From NCBI GenBank assembly GCA_004764695.1, contig SMSO01000031.1, forward strand, positions 370,600-434,599: 64,000 nt of DNA, given 5' to 3'. Position numbers and translations under genes: made by a program. Of this stretch, positions 10,639 to 21,745 are shown piece by piece. How positions within the stretch are numbered: position 1 is the first letter of the stretch; each line of letters starts with the position of its first letter. The stretch comes from Schizochytrium sp. TIO01. Taxonomy: Eukaryota; Sar; Bigyra; Thraustochytrida; Thraustochytriidae. The notes under the pieces are model-generated. The model did no database searches, was not told where the DNA came from, and was given only the letters and a program-made list of their open reading frames with translations.

Positions 10639-11630
10639 ATGCAATATTTCCTGTTTCATGAAAGATTACCAGAGCGAGAGGAGCCAAGAGTCCGTTGTCG
10701 GCACACGGGCAATTCAGGCAATTGGAACCGTAGAGACCCAATCTCGTCCATTGCGGCCTTTTCGAATTCCCTTCTCGCTGCACATTTGCTGAAGCTTTGC
10801 AAGAAGACGCACACACCCAAGATGAAGATGAATGGAGATGATCAAAAGGATGCCATGGGGCATTGGAGAGTTCGATCGGCTTCCGTCCCCATTCCAACGA
10901 CGACCAAAACCAAACAACGTGAAGGAAAAGAGCAAATGCAAACAAGAAGAAAGTGCAGTCAGTCGATGTTTAGCCCTCATATTCTTTATATCTCTCTTGC
11001 CCCCCTCTTCCAGTCTTGCCCTCCTCCTCCTTTCAGCTTGCGCTATCGCCCTACACTTCCTTGTTAAATTCTTGTAATGCTTTCTGTTTGCAACTTATTT
11101 GTCTCTTGTTGAAGTAGGTCACCTGAAGCATCGAGTTTTGATGTGACCAGCGTTTCCATCGAGTCTCTAGTTTGGCAGTCTAAAACGTGAAGTTGAGTAG
11201 ATATTATTAGCGGCCTTACTGATAGTTTGTCAATTTTAGTTTTGTTGTCTACAGCAATTTAATCTGTTAAAATATTGCATTTGCTTCAGTAATTCTCCCA
11301 AACATGCTTGATTTGGAGAAGTAGACGATATATTTAAATTAAATTAAATTTTGGGAACAAAAGAAAAAAAAAAAAAAAAAAGGACTACAGGAAATCGAAT
11401 ATGCATAATATCTTCTAAAATTTTCCTATTATACCACGCAACCAATGCGCATCGATGACGGCAATTTAAAAATGATAGAAACCAGCATTATAAAAGGTTG
11501 AAAAATGTTCTTACACGCAGTCACGAAAATGTACACGATAGTAGATGCTTGCTTTTACCTTTTCGCCCCTTCAATTTGTTAGTACCAGAAGAACTTCCCT
11601 TAAAGCCAATAGAAGAGTAAAAAAATACGT
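10639..11630. other. Convergent 3' spacer between Rieske (+) and MYCBP (-)
   Basis: About 1 kb between the two stop codons. C/T-rich near 10990-11060 and AT-rich after 11210, with an A18 tract at 11365-11382. Open frames near 10630-11070 lie on both strands and look like chance. No gene or RNA recognised; it probably holds both 3' UTRs. Confidence 0.5.
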
Positions 11631-12191
11631 TTATCCCTCAAACTCCTCAAGCCTCTCCTTTAGCTCTTGATTTGCCTTCGCCAACTGCTCAATAATTTTC
11701 TTCAGCTCGGCATTATCCTCTTTTAATGACTCATTTTCTTGCTGAAGAGCCTCAATATTTACTCCTCGAGGAGCACCAAAGTACCTCTTGATGTAGTCGA
11801 TAGCCTGGGGTGGCTTTTCAGGTTCCTCATACAAACCGACAAGTACTGATGGCATGAAAAACATATACATAGATTTATCGTCAGGGTTATGCTGTCAAGA
11901 TCCCCCACCAAACTTTGTAAAAACAAACGTACCTTTTGTAATTCCCTCTACAACACCTGACTTCTCCAAATATTTACGATACTCCTCCTTCTTTTCCTCT
12001 GGTTTCTAACATTTGCGAACGTAGGAGAGGTATCCATCCCATTAGTTAGTGCTTCCAATCAAGACACGAAAGTTGCATGCACTACTATTTGTTGTGAATC
12101 TCCGACCCAACTTCTCTTGACTCGGCTGCACCTCACTTACCAAGTATCGTTGTTGCGTAGATGAGTTTGTAGTTGTCGTTTGAGTTGACAT
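11631..12191 (-). CDS. MYCBP: c-Myc-binding protein (MYCBP/AMY-1) homologue, three exons
   Basis: Small helical adaptor; in animals it binds MYC and A-kinase anchoring proteins and is found in cilium-associated complexes. The gene is only visible after splicing: exon 1 12191-12141 (17 codons), exon 2 12005-11933, exon 3 11845-11631, with introns of 135 nt (GTAAGT...TTAG) and 87 nt (GTACGT...TCAG). The 112-residue product is close to human MYCBP (103). Exon 2 encodes EEYRKYLEKSGVVEGITK and exon 3 continues VLVGLYEEPEKP, the family's signature across the splice, then IDYIKRYFGAP and a C-terminal leucine-rich coiled coil (about residues 78-110). Intron 1 has a CTAAC-type branch-site candidate. 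Both joins keep frame and restore the conserved block without gaps, so the model is strong. The MYC partnership need not hold in a protist. Confidence 0.93.
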
Positions 12192-13065
12192 CTTCTCTTG
12201 TCACAAAAAGGCGTGTCTGCTTTCTCCTCAGGACTAAGCACAAGACGCCCCGCCCCCTCTGTCACGTGGGCCAAACCTAGTCAATCCCTACTTTGCTGAA
12301 AACCAACACTCGATACTGCTCTTGTTCAAGCCTTTCTGGTCTTGACCTCTTCTCTATTGCTCTCAAAGGTACTCAGTCTTCTCCGAACGGTCATATTATA
12401 AAAATCAAGTCCAAGGTCTAAAATGCGTTGCGCACAATAGTACTATGCAAATTCATAGATGATAATACAAAAGGGACGAAGGGCAGGGTTCATTTATTAC
12501 ATACAAATCAGCCATGCGTGATAAAAAATGCGTATATTATTTATTTATGCTGCATCTCGACATCAAATGATCCAAAAGAAGTGGTGGCAGGTAAACTGCT
12601 GATGGGCGTCGCTCAGCAGAGAGGACGCACAAGCTGCCAAGTCCAATAAACCAAAACAGGTCTCATGTATAGTTATTTTTTTTTCTTTTGTGAGTATGTT
12701 TTCTTTTTCGTCCTCGACGAGGGCGACAGCCTTTCGCTGGAGTTGAACTACAACGTTGATAAGTTGGTAGGTAGGTAAAGTATATCGTTCGCATTGAAGA
12801 GTCGAAGGGGTGAAATAACTAAATCTCTGCTGCTCAATACAAATTAAAAACTACTTGATAGATCAGGCAGCTCATCTTTCATATTTTGCACGAATGAAGC
12901 GAGAGAAAAAAAAGGTTTGTGTTAATGGTACTCCACTTCAATTGCATCACCCACTCACAGTTGCCTTCTATCGTATGGCGGATAATCCAAAAAAGGAAAA
13001 GGAAAAGCAAAAAAAAGATAATGCAGTAACGAAAGCGAAGGAGGGCTGTGTTGCAAGGAGCTTAC
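12192..13065. other. Spacer between RPB2 3' end and MYCBP 5' end
   Basis: Contains the MYCBP upstream region (C-rich, 12240-12370) and the RPB2 3' flank. Open frames are short and start at non-ATG codons or lack any recognisable content. No RNA gene seen. Confidence 0.5.
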
Positions 13066-16000
13066 TTAATCCTTCGGATAAATGCGAGCTGTGATACTCA
13101 TGGCCATGAGCTCCTGGAAAAGAAGCTTACATGCATAGGGGAGCTGAATGCGGGCAAATTTTGTGGTGTTATCACCACAGTTCGGGTTTCTGCAATGGAA
13201 AGTCATACGCTCGAGGTTTGCCTCAGCGGTGAGACCACAAAGTGTGCAAATATGAATTGCAAAAGGGTCAGAGTTCACAAAGAGACGATCACGCAAGAAG
13301 TTAGCAGCACCGTGGGAAATCAAGCAATCACGCTCCATTTCACCAAAACGAAGACCACCCTCCCGTGCACGACCCTCCATGGGCTGGCGAGTCAACATGG
13401 TCACAGGTCCACGAGCACGGCTGTGGATCTTATGGGCAACCATGTGCTTAAGACGCTGGTAGTAAGTAGGTCCAAGGAAGATCTGAGCCTTCATGCGACG
13501 ACCAGTGTGACCGTTGAACATGACCTCATTACCACGGCGCTGGTAGCCGAGCTTGTGAAGAGCGTCAGAGATGGCAGAAAGAGTAACTTCCTCAATGAAA
13601 GGAGTTCCATCACCTTCATCACCGGTGAGCGAGGCAACCTTGGACAATAAGCACTCCATAAGATGAGCAATTGTCATACGACTGGGAATAGCGTGCGGAT
13701 TTACAACAATATCCGGGTTTACACCATCCTGAGTAAAGGGCAAGTCGTGTGCACCATAAGTCATACCACAAGTACCCTTCTGTCCGTGACGAGAGGCAAA
13801 CTTGTCACCAATCTGGGGAACCATGACGGTTCTGTACTTGACCTTGACAAACTTGAAGCCCTCGGCGTTAGTAGTGAGCATAACCTTGTCAATAATACCA
13901 GATTCAGATGCCTTAAGCGCATACGAACCATCCTTCTTAGTTTGATGGGTCACCCCCTGAGTACCAGCAGCACCAACCGGGATTGTCTTTCCAATGATAA
14001 TATCCTCACCTGACACACGCATACCCATAGGAACAAGGCCGTCTTCATCGATCTTGTCGTAATTACCGTGCTTCAGACCCATGCAGGTCTCGCGAGTAGG
14101 CTTTTCAAAGAGTTCCATCAAGCCTGTGGCCTTATCCTCATTCTCGCTCTCAGAGTAGGAACGGTAGTACACAGAGCGGAAGAATCCGCGATCAATAGAG
14201 TCCTGGTTCATAACAAGGGAATCCTCCTGGTTGTAACCAGTGTAGGTGGCAATAGCCACAGTGGCGTTGATACCAGCTGGGAGTTCCCGAAAGTGCATGT
14301 GCTTCATTGCACGTGTAGTGACTAAGGGCTTCTGCGGGTAGTAGAGCACATGTGCAAGAGTGTCCATACGCTGGCTAAAGTTTGACGTGTAAATTCCCAT
14401 GGCCTGCTTGCCCATGGCACTCTGGTAAGTGTTACGCGGACTCTGGTTGTGATCAGGGAAGGGGATAATGGATGCACAGATACCGAGGATCACAGAGGGA
14501 TGAATCTCCATGTGTGTGTAAGTACGAGAGTACGAGTTGTTACGCGAGAGAGAGCCCGGGTCCATGGCAATCATCACAGTCTCTTCTTCTTCAACGTCAA
14601 CGTACTCCACAAGGCCCTCCTCCAGAAGGTTGTTCCAGCCATAACGTGGCGCAGTCATTTGGCTCGAGGTCTCACTGGCCGTATCCGAGTGCTCGTCATC
14701 ACCAGCACTGACGGCGGCAGCAGACTGCAAGAGGCTTCGGATGTGCTCCTTGCGAATCTTGGTGCGCTCGCCATTTTCAACAATAAACAAAGGACGGCAG
14801 CAACGGCCAGGGTCAGTGTGAATACGGAGTTCCTTGGCATAGATATCGCGCACAATCGAGACCTCCGAGTCAATCGTGATCTTACGGCGCAACTGCAGCA
14901 AGGTGCCAACAAGCATGTCAGGGTCACGAGAAATACCGACCCAGCTTCCGTTTACAAAGACCTTGCTGGAGCGTGCAATAACGTTAGGCGAGATCTCCTC
15001 AAGGTTCTCCATGGACCACTCACCAAGGAGCTCAAGAATGGCGGACTGCTGCGAACCGACTGAGACATAGCACATAAGTGCGATGTTCTTGACAAGACCG
15101 ACGGCTTGACCTTCAGGTACCTCGGCGGGGCACATGTATCCCCAGTGTGTATTGTGCAGCTGACGAGGTTTAGCTGCCTTACCTTCCTTGGCCAATGGCG
15201 TGTTGACACGACGCAGATGGGAGAGAGAGGATGCAAATGCAAGGCGGTTCAACACCTGCGACACACCAGCCTTTGTGGCTTCGCCTTGAAGACCCCAGTT
15301 ACCAGTTGCAAGCGCATACTTGAGACCATTGGTGATAGTCTTAACCTTGAGTGCCTTGGTAAGGTTAAAGTCGAATGAGTTATCCACACAACGTTGCAAG
15401 TATCCCATAACATCCTTGCGTAGCTTCTTAATAAGCACGCGAAACAGACCAGACAGCAGTGGACCTGCAAGATCTAGACGTTTGTTACCGTAGTGGTCAC
15501 GATCATCCTCACCCTGGCGGTTCAGAGCACACATGAGCACACGGTTTCACCACGTATCCGAGGAAGTAGGCTTTTTTACCCTCCTGATTAGGCTCGAGGC
15601 CAACGTGCGGCAATAGTTCTTTCTCCATGAGCTGCCGGGCGTACTCAATACGCTGCGCACGTCCAATACTTGTTACGCTTCCACGGCGTCCGATAAAATC
15701 CAGAGCGACCCTGCGGTCCTGAACCACAAAAGCCTCCTCGAGGGATGAACGAAACTTGTCCATCATCTCGGTATCATCGAACTGGTAACAAATGCGCTCG
15801 AGAATCTCACGATCTCTGACACATCCAAGAGCTCTGAAGAGAACGACAATAGGAACGCTAGTTTTGATGTAAGGGATAACACAGTGGATCTGGTTGCCTG
15901 ATGTCGCTTCGCGCACAGAGCTACCTGCGTACATCTGCACGTACATTGTACTTGCCGGTCTGGCGCCTTGCTCCACGTGCGATCGAACTTCTGCTGCCCA

Positions 16001-16786
16001 GTTGAACTTGCTCGGTGGGCGTTTCTCGAAGCAGAATACGGAGTTGTTGGCGAGGCGCTCCTGCGCAATAAGGACCTTCTCACTACCATTGATGACGAAG
16101 TATCCACCCTGATCGTAGACACATTCGGACAGTTCTGCAAGCTCTGCATCGGACTTTCCCTTAAGAACGCAGAATTGCGACCTCAGCATAATGGGCACCA
16201 TGCCAATAAACTCGCGTTCTGTGTTACCCTGAACAGCGTCCATGTCGCTGTCCTCAATATCGTCTCCGTCAGTCGCCTGCCGCTGCTTGTGCGTCACATC
16301 GATGTACAAAGGGGCCGCGTAGGTCAAGTTGCGGAGCCGTGCCTCGTGAGGGTATAAAGTCGAGGCGGTACCGTCGCTCTCACGCAGGATGGGCGGGCAC
16401 ATGTAAATCTGGCCAAATCTCAGTGAGTGCATACTGGGTTGAGTGTGCTGTCCTGGAATGTGCTGATAGTTCATGCGCACGACGATGTCCGGAGAGTCAG
16501 CAATGAGCTCTTGCATGGAATTGTTGATAAACTCGTCAAAACTGTCGAGCTGCTGCCGCACGAGACCTTTCTCTTCGAAGTAGGTCGTCACCACGGCCCA
16601 AGCTTCGTCAGCAGTAATGTTGCTCTCGTCAGAATGCCCGAGAGAACCCATGGCCTCTTCATCGCTGTCCTGATCTTCGTGGTTCGGGCCAGAAGCTCCG
16701 GAGGGGTCACTGCGCTCATTTTTCTGGTAGTCGTCGATACTTGGATCCTTTTCATATCCCGGGCTAAGGTTGTCACTTTCAGTCAT
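13066..16786 (-). CDS. RPB2: DNA-directed RNA polymerase II subunit RPB2, frame broken near 15543
   Basis: Second-largest subunit of RNA polymerase II, forming one side of the active cleft. The first ATG in the frame is at 16786; residues 1-58 are an acidic extension before the conserved N-terminus ([30 protein letters not shown] is split by this limit; its core is at ~59-88). Family blocks follow: [48 protein letters not shown] (hybrid-binding/active-site region), [18 protein letters not shown] and the zinc site CTLC...C...C near the C-terminus. The N-terminal frame ends early at 15509; the rest is in another frame opening at about 15540. Reading one fewer base in the GG at 15543-15544 gives [13 protein letters not shown], which aligns without a gap to the FLGYMVNRLLL-type block of other RPB2s. 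No GT-AG intron fits. Probably an indel in the assembly, in an otherwise intact ~1,240-residue gene. Confidence 0.96.
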
Positions 16787-19256
16787 TGTGGATGACTTCT
16801 TATCTCCTGAGATCACTTCTTTCAGATTAATTGCAGACAAAGTTGGTGGTGTGGGCTCAGGAGATATCTGTTCTTGAGGCAACAAACTTGAAGGACACTT
16901 GTATCAATTAATTTGACAATGCGTCAAGATCAAATTTAGCAAAAGTAGTTCTTGATTGAGAGGGCGAGTCCAGTTGCAAGTGTGCGGACCAAATCAAACA
17001 GGTCCACTGAGGTTTCGATCTTACTTTCAATTGCTTCGATGAACTGATTTTCCTAAACTAAAAAAATCTCAAAGTCCACGTGAAAAAACAAATCAGAGCG
17101 CCTCTTTTGTGACAGCTTCGCACGGGCGGGACTGACGGGCAAGTAGTCGCGATAGGCAGCCTTAGCCTCGCAAGAGGAGTTTACGAAAAAAGGTGGCGTA
17201 GAGAGGGCAAACGCGCCAACGGGATGGAGCGCGCTCGGAGCCGCCGAGAGGCGCCAATGTGTGGCGGTGTTCGCCGCCCTGCAGCCGCGCGGCGGCGCTG
17301 CTAGAAACTTGGTACGGTGCGGAGACAAGAAGCTAAAGAGCTGGGTCGCGGAGACAGCACCGCGGCGCTCGCCTAGTCGTTGCCGCCGACCGCGGTCGCT
17401 TCGGTATTATCGAAGTTTAGCAATTAATAAGCGCTCATTCTCCTTCATCAAGAACAACAGCAACAACAACAACAACAGCGCCATAATCAAAAACATTTAA
17501 AAGAAGAACAAATAGAACAGCATCAAAATGAAAGGAAAGCAAATGGGCGTAGACCCTAACTAGAGCGCTGCTAGTACTCTTCTCTCTTTTAAGAGGAGTG
17601 AATAGATAGATATTATGCGGAATAGAACAGGCGCTATAGGGCCTTCTACTCAGGCTACTAAGAGGCCCAAATAAAATACGGATCACCTTTTAGGACACCC
17701 AGGCTGATAGGGCGACAATAAAATACAGATAGTAGTGGGCTACTTGGTACTACAAGTAGCCCAGATACTATCTACAGAACCTACGCACGCTAGACTTATG
17801 GGTAAGTGATGGCTATTAACTATGTAACTATGTAAGTATCTAAGTACTATTATTATTATTTTCTTTCTTTCTCTTTCTTTCTTTCTTCGTTCTTTAGTTT
17901 TCGGTTAGTAATATGGATAGTTATGAAACACTACCAGAGAGTAACGATTCGGGCATCCTCTTTTTTCCATCCTTGTATCTCATAGATATGCTGTAGCGCC
18001 CTCCTAGTGCTACTGGAAAGGAGAGTGAGGGCGGTTAAAAGAGTAAGGTATAAAATAATAAAGCTCATGTGCGATGAACGGCTGAAACGCTTTGTTCTAC
18101 TTGAAGGCTAGTTTATATTTCATTTGTGCGAGGGTTTGGTTTACTTGCGAAGTCGACCCAACCCAAGGTACTTATGAGTTTGGATGATGTTGTTGTTGAA
18201 ATTGTGATTTGTTTAATTAAAATTAAATTTAGCATTAAAAAATAAAAAGAATCATGTATATATATATATGAAAATTTCACCAATTCCGCATTGAAGTTGC
18301 CATCAATGAACTTGAACTTAAACTTGAATATCATACCGCGATAAGCTATTAAAAACAAACATACATACACTAATGTCTAAAGTTATTTGAAAGAACAGAA
18401 AAAGTAAAAGTAAAAGAAAAAAAGGTCAAAAACACAGGTAAATAAATTGAAATCAAACCCTACTTTGCAATCGAGGACAAGCAAACCTCTGCAAGTTTCC
18501 AGCATGAACTACGAATATAAACTCACGAGACCCTTGCAGGTGTGCTTGCAGGGATGTTCCTGGACATGTGCTGAGAGAGTTGTCTTTTCAAGAGCAGTTC
18601 CCGCGCCTGGCGACCACAAACCAATCTTGAAGCAGAGCCAACTCTGCTGCCGTTAGAGTCTCAACAGTGAAGAAGCCTTCGCAGAGGCAATCATCATTGT
18701 TATTTTGGGTCGTTTTAACCTATGGTTTCACAGGTAAAATGGCCTTTCTACGCCCTGTTTTAAAGAGATTCTTCGATCTCATGGGTTGTAGATGGTCAAG
18801 TGATCATTCTTCAGGTTCTGACCCCGAAAGGAGCATACCTGAAGAAAACAAAGAACGAACGACAGCCAGACAGCCAACCAGAACACGAAGAGAGTCTGCG
18901 AAGCTGACATGACAACTTGTGCTTGCCCAAGACTTCGCCTCGTGCACCTGGACGCTGATCGCAACAAGCTTGGAGGCCATGGCGAACCCTCCGTGCATGA
19001 ACTAGATTGCCACACTCCATATGATGCGGTGTGTGCGAAGGACTGATGCTCCTATAACAGTCGTTTCTCATGAGCTCATGAATGTGAGTTAGTTAGTTAG
19101 TTGTAACTAATAGGTACTAAGCATGCCACCTACTACAGAGACATTTTGCTGTTGCAGTACTGGACGCAGTTCACATTGGCGTTGACCTTCGCAGCTCCGT
19201 CCAGACCGGCTGGGCTCTCGATCGATGCCCTGCTATCGGCGAAGCAAGGAGCTGCC
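16787..19256. other. Divergent spacer between RPB2 (-) and TBC1D19-like (+) genes
   Basis: 2.4 kb. 17100-17430 is GC-rich and CpG-rich, with nearby CAA repeats (17458-17477), and may be promoter sequence for RPB2. 17820-17900 is TTCT-rich. A perfect hairpin lies at 17736-17763. Near 18739 a 57-codon ATG frame has no recognisable content. Immediately before the TBC gene, 19084-19157 has GTGAGT and a TTGCAG acceptor and may be a 74-nt intron. Confidence 0.5.
17736..17763. repeat. Perfect 11-bp inverted repeat (hairpin)
   Basis: TGGGCTACTTG at 17736-17746 and its exact complement CAAGTAGCCCA at 17753-17763 flank a 6-nt loop. It lies far from any coding end. Function unknown. Confidence 0.7.
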
Positions 19257-21047
19257 ATGAGGCTGGACGATTTCGTGGCGAAACGCAGCGCCCGTGCGCA
19301 ATCTCGGGCGGTGGTGGCGGCCGCTGAGGCACTTATGGAGGCCGAGGCGGGCATGGAAGGCAACCACAACGCTACAACCAAAGTTGACCACCAAAATAAT
19401 GCACAGCCTTCATCGAGAGAAGGTGAATCGCAAAGGGGGCAAACGCATGATCAAGATTCCCGCGTGGAGGATGCAAGCCACAATCTGGATGCAATGAAAC
19501 TGGAACTACAGGTCCAGGCGCGCAAAATTTTAGATCAGGAGAACAACAAAAGAGCGCGTGCTCAAGGAACCCTCGAGGCAGTGGCAAAGTCTAAAGTGGT
19601 GCTTCGAGTTGGTGTGCAAGCCAAGAATTCGTATTTGCAGTCACAGAGAATGCAGGAGACGTTGCGATCTCGAGCCTTACCGAGCCTGTCGCATTTTGAA
19701 GAGGCCCAGCGAGTATGGGATCACAACTTGCACGAGGAGCTCCTTGCATCAGAAGCTGAACAAGAGAACAGGTTCCTCTATGACTCGCAAGATCTACTTT
19801 ACAGCCTTGAGACTTTATCTAAGCAGTACGACCGCTTGGACTCGGGCTGGAGTCTCTGCCCCCTAGGCCTTCGTTCGAGATCGGTGGAGGAGCTTCGGGA
19901 ATTCTTTCGGGAGCTTACGTTGGATCGCCCACAAATCGGTGTGGAGTCAGAGTCCGATCGATGCGTTTTACCGCACACGCGACTGGGTTCCAAGCTTGCT
20001 AAACTTGCCAGTGTCCAGCTCGTGGAAGAGTATCTACGTCAAGGGTGCCCGCCATCGCTACGTCCAGCTCTCTATCGTGCGGTGCTCTTTCCAAGTGCAC
20101 CAAGACCTTCTGGCCGTCGACCGCAGAATCAATCTGGCTTGAAACAAGTATCATCTGGCAAAAAAAGCTCTGGCGGCAAGGGCAAGTCTCGCGCAACAAC
20201 TCGTTCATCAAAACGGCTACCTGGATCCTCAAGTCACGCACAACTTGAGCTAATTGCTCATCAACGGCCCGAAACTGCAAGTAGTGAGTCAAGTGAGGAG
20301 TCTGAAGAGATGTTCCCCGTCAGAAGTGCATCTGATCGTGGGCGACTCGAAGAGGTGAGTCGAGCGCGAGAAATGGTCCTAGCACGGCTGCATGCACTTG
20401 ACACAGAGCACATTCGCAACAATGACAGCTACTTTATCTTTGAAGACATTCTCCGAGATGTCCTGCCGACTTTATTTCGTGACCATTTGGCCTGGCTACG
20501 TGTGCATTCACGAGTAATACCTCGGGATATTCGTTCTCTCCCTATTGTTCCATATCGAGGCCTAGCTCTGCAAGTCGCTCCTCTAGCATTCATTTATAAG
20601 GACCCAGAAGAGATTATCCTATGCGTTCGGGCCATGTATGCCCGCTTTTGGTGCCAACTTAATACAGTACGCAACTCTCCCGCGGGAGCACCAAATTTAA
20701 CACTCTTGCCAAACTTATGCGCCCAGTTCGAAGGGCTTATCCAAGAGCGCTGTAGCGATGTCCTTCAGCATATGCTTACCTTTAGTATGCATCCTTTGGA
20801 GGTGGCCTTTCCTTGGCTACATTTGGCGTTTGCTAATGCATTACCTGTGGAACAGCTTTTGCATCTGTGGGACCGCATCATTGGGTTTGATTCGCTTCTT
20901 CTCTTGCCGATACTAGCAGCTGCTATTTTTGATTATCGACGTCCTGCTATTTTAGCAGCACGAAGTACTAAAGAAGTTCGTGCGCTCTTAGCTGAAACAG
21001 CAAATCTCAATGTAATTGCACTCTTGCAAACTTTCCTATTTGCTTGA
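19257..21047 (+). CDS. TBC1D19: TBC1D19-like Rab-GAP-domain protein
   Basis: TBC domain proteins accelerate Rab GTP hydrolysis; TBC1D19 is a divergent, little-studied member. The frame is open from 19146 but the first in-frame ATG is 19257, giving 596 residues (human about 526). An upstream two-codon exon (ATG at 19078, intron 19084-19157) could add 35 residues and is plausible from its splice sites. After a charged, coiled N-terminus comes the block that matches TBC1D19: VEELREFFRELTLDRPQIG, LVEEYLRQGCPPSLRPALYR, DSYFIFEDILRDVLP, LQVAPLAFIYKDPEE and a C-terminus LLHLWDRIIGFDSLLLLP followed by LLQTFLFA, nearly the family's own ending. A Lys/Ser-rich insert (about residues 280-370) splits the domain. 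The canonical IxxDxxR and YxQ catalytic motifs are not seen, as in TBC1D19, so GAP activity is uncertain. Confidence 0.9.
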   Translation: MRLDDFVAKRSARAQSRAVVAAAEALMEAEAGMEGNHNATTKVDHQNNAQPSSREGESQRGQTHDQDSRVEDASHNLDAMKLELQVQARKILDQENNKRARAQGTLEAVAKSKVVLRVGVQAKNSYLQSQRMQETLRSRALPSLSHFEEAQRVWDHNLHEELLASEAEQENRFLYDSQDLLYSLETLSKQYDRLDSGWSLCPLGLRSRSVEELREFFRELTLDRPQIGVESESDRCVLPHTRLGSKLAKLASVQLVEEYLRQGCPPSLRPALYRAVLFPSAPRPSGRRPQNQSGLKQVSSGKKSSGGKGKSRATTRSSKRLPGSSSHAQLELIAHQRPETASSESSEESEEMFPVRSASDRGRLEEVSRAREMVLARLHALDTEHIRNNDSYFIFEDILRDVLPTLFRDHLAWLRVHSRVIPRDIRSLPIVPYRGLALQVAPLAFIYKDPEEIILCVRAMYARFWCQLNTVRNSPAGAPNLTLLPNLCAQFEGLIQERCSDVLQHMLTFSMHPLEVAFPWLHLAFANALPVEQLLHLWDRIIGFDSLLLLPILAAAIFDYRRPAILAARSTKEVRALLAETANLNVIALLQTFLFA

Positions 21048-21745
21048 GATAATATCTCTCATCAATAGTGGCTTTCTACATCGTCAGCAAGATTGTATTA
21101 TTATCAGTAACTCTGTACCTAGCTTTGTGTAAAAATTAAAAAGAGCCTCTCTTTCTTTTTGTTCGTAGAGTTTGTATGAAAATAATGAATTTAAGCAAGG
21201 TGCTTTAAAGTATCCCTGGTCACGGAGAATGTGCGAGGGTAACTCGATTGTTCGAGATCTAGAAATGAACGAATAGAGTAATAATTCCCCCAAAAAACAT
21301 GACAACGACGCAAACAACCATTGTTCTCTCTCTTGAAAAATGAGGAAGCAGAGTCGTTACGAATTAGCATGAAATGATACTTTTGTAATATTTACTTTCC
21401 TTCCTCGAACTAGCAAAATCACCCTCGCGCCGACTACTCTCGGAATAATGTTTGCAAAAACTGTCATCGTGCATGTTAATAAAGATAAGTATATTGGGAT
21501 AAAAAAAGGATTGTTAAATTTGGGTTTATATTGAGAATGTTATTGGATCGAGGCCACCAGTTTCTCGAGGAACAGCCCATTATGGCGGCCGAGATAAGCT
21601 GATAGTGAAAACAATGGTTAAACAGACAAAAGAAATGCGAGATATCGTTGTCTTTGTCGTCGTTGAAGCGTCTTTTTTTTTTAATTTTGAAGGGGGGAGG
21701 GGAAGAAAGAGATTGAACGCCGAGAGCAAGCGGGCAGGCACACAG
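21048..21745. other. Convergent 3' spacer between TBC1D19-like (+) and RAB11 (-)
   Basis: About 700 bp holding both 3' UTRs. AT-rich with a T-rich tract near 21670. No further gene recognised. Confidence 0.5.

Noticed and set aside
14449-15063. 204-codon frame opposite RPB2
   Set aside because: Shadow; RPB2 is conserved here on the minus strand.
16787-16885. RPB2 frame extended upstream to 16885
   Set aside because: The extension begins with TTG; the first ATG is at 16786, the better eukaryotic start.
18739-18912. 57-codon ATG frame before the TBC1D19-like gene
   Set aside because: No similarity to TBC1D19, no splice link that keeps frame, polar low-complexity end.
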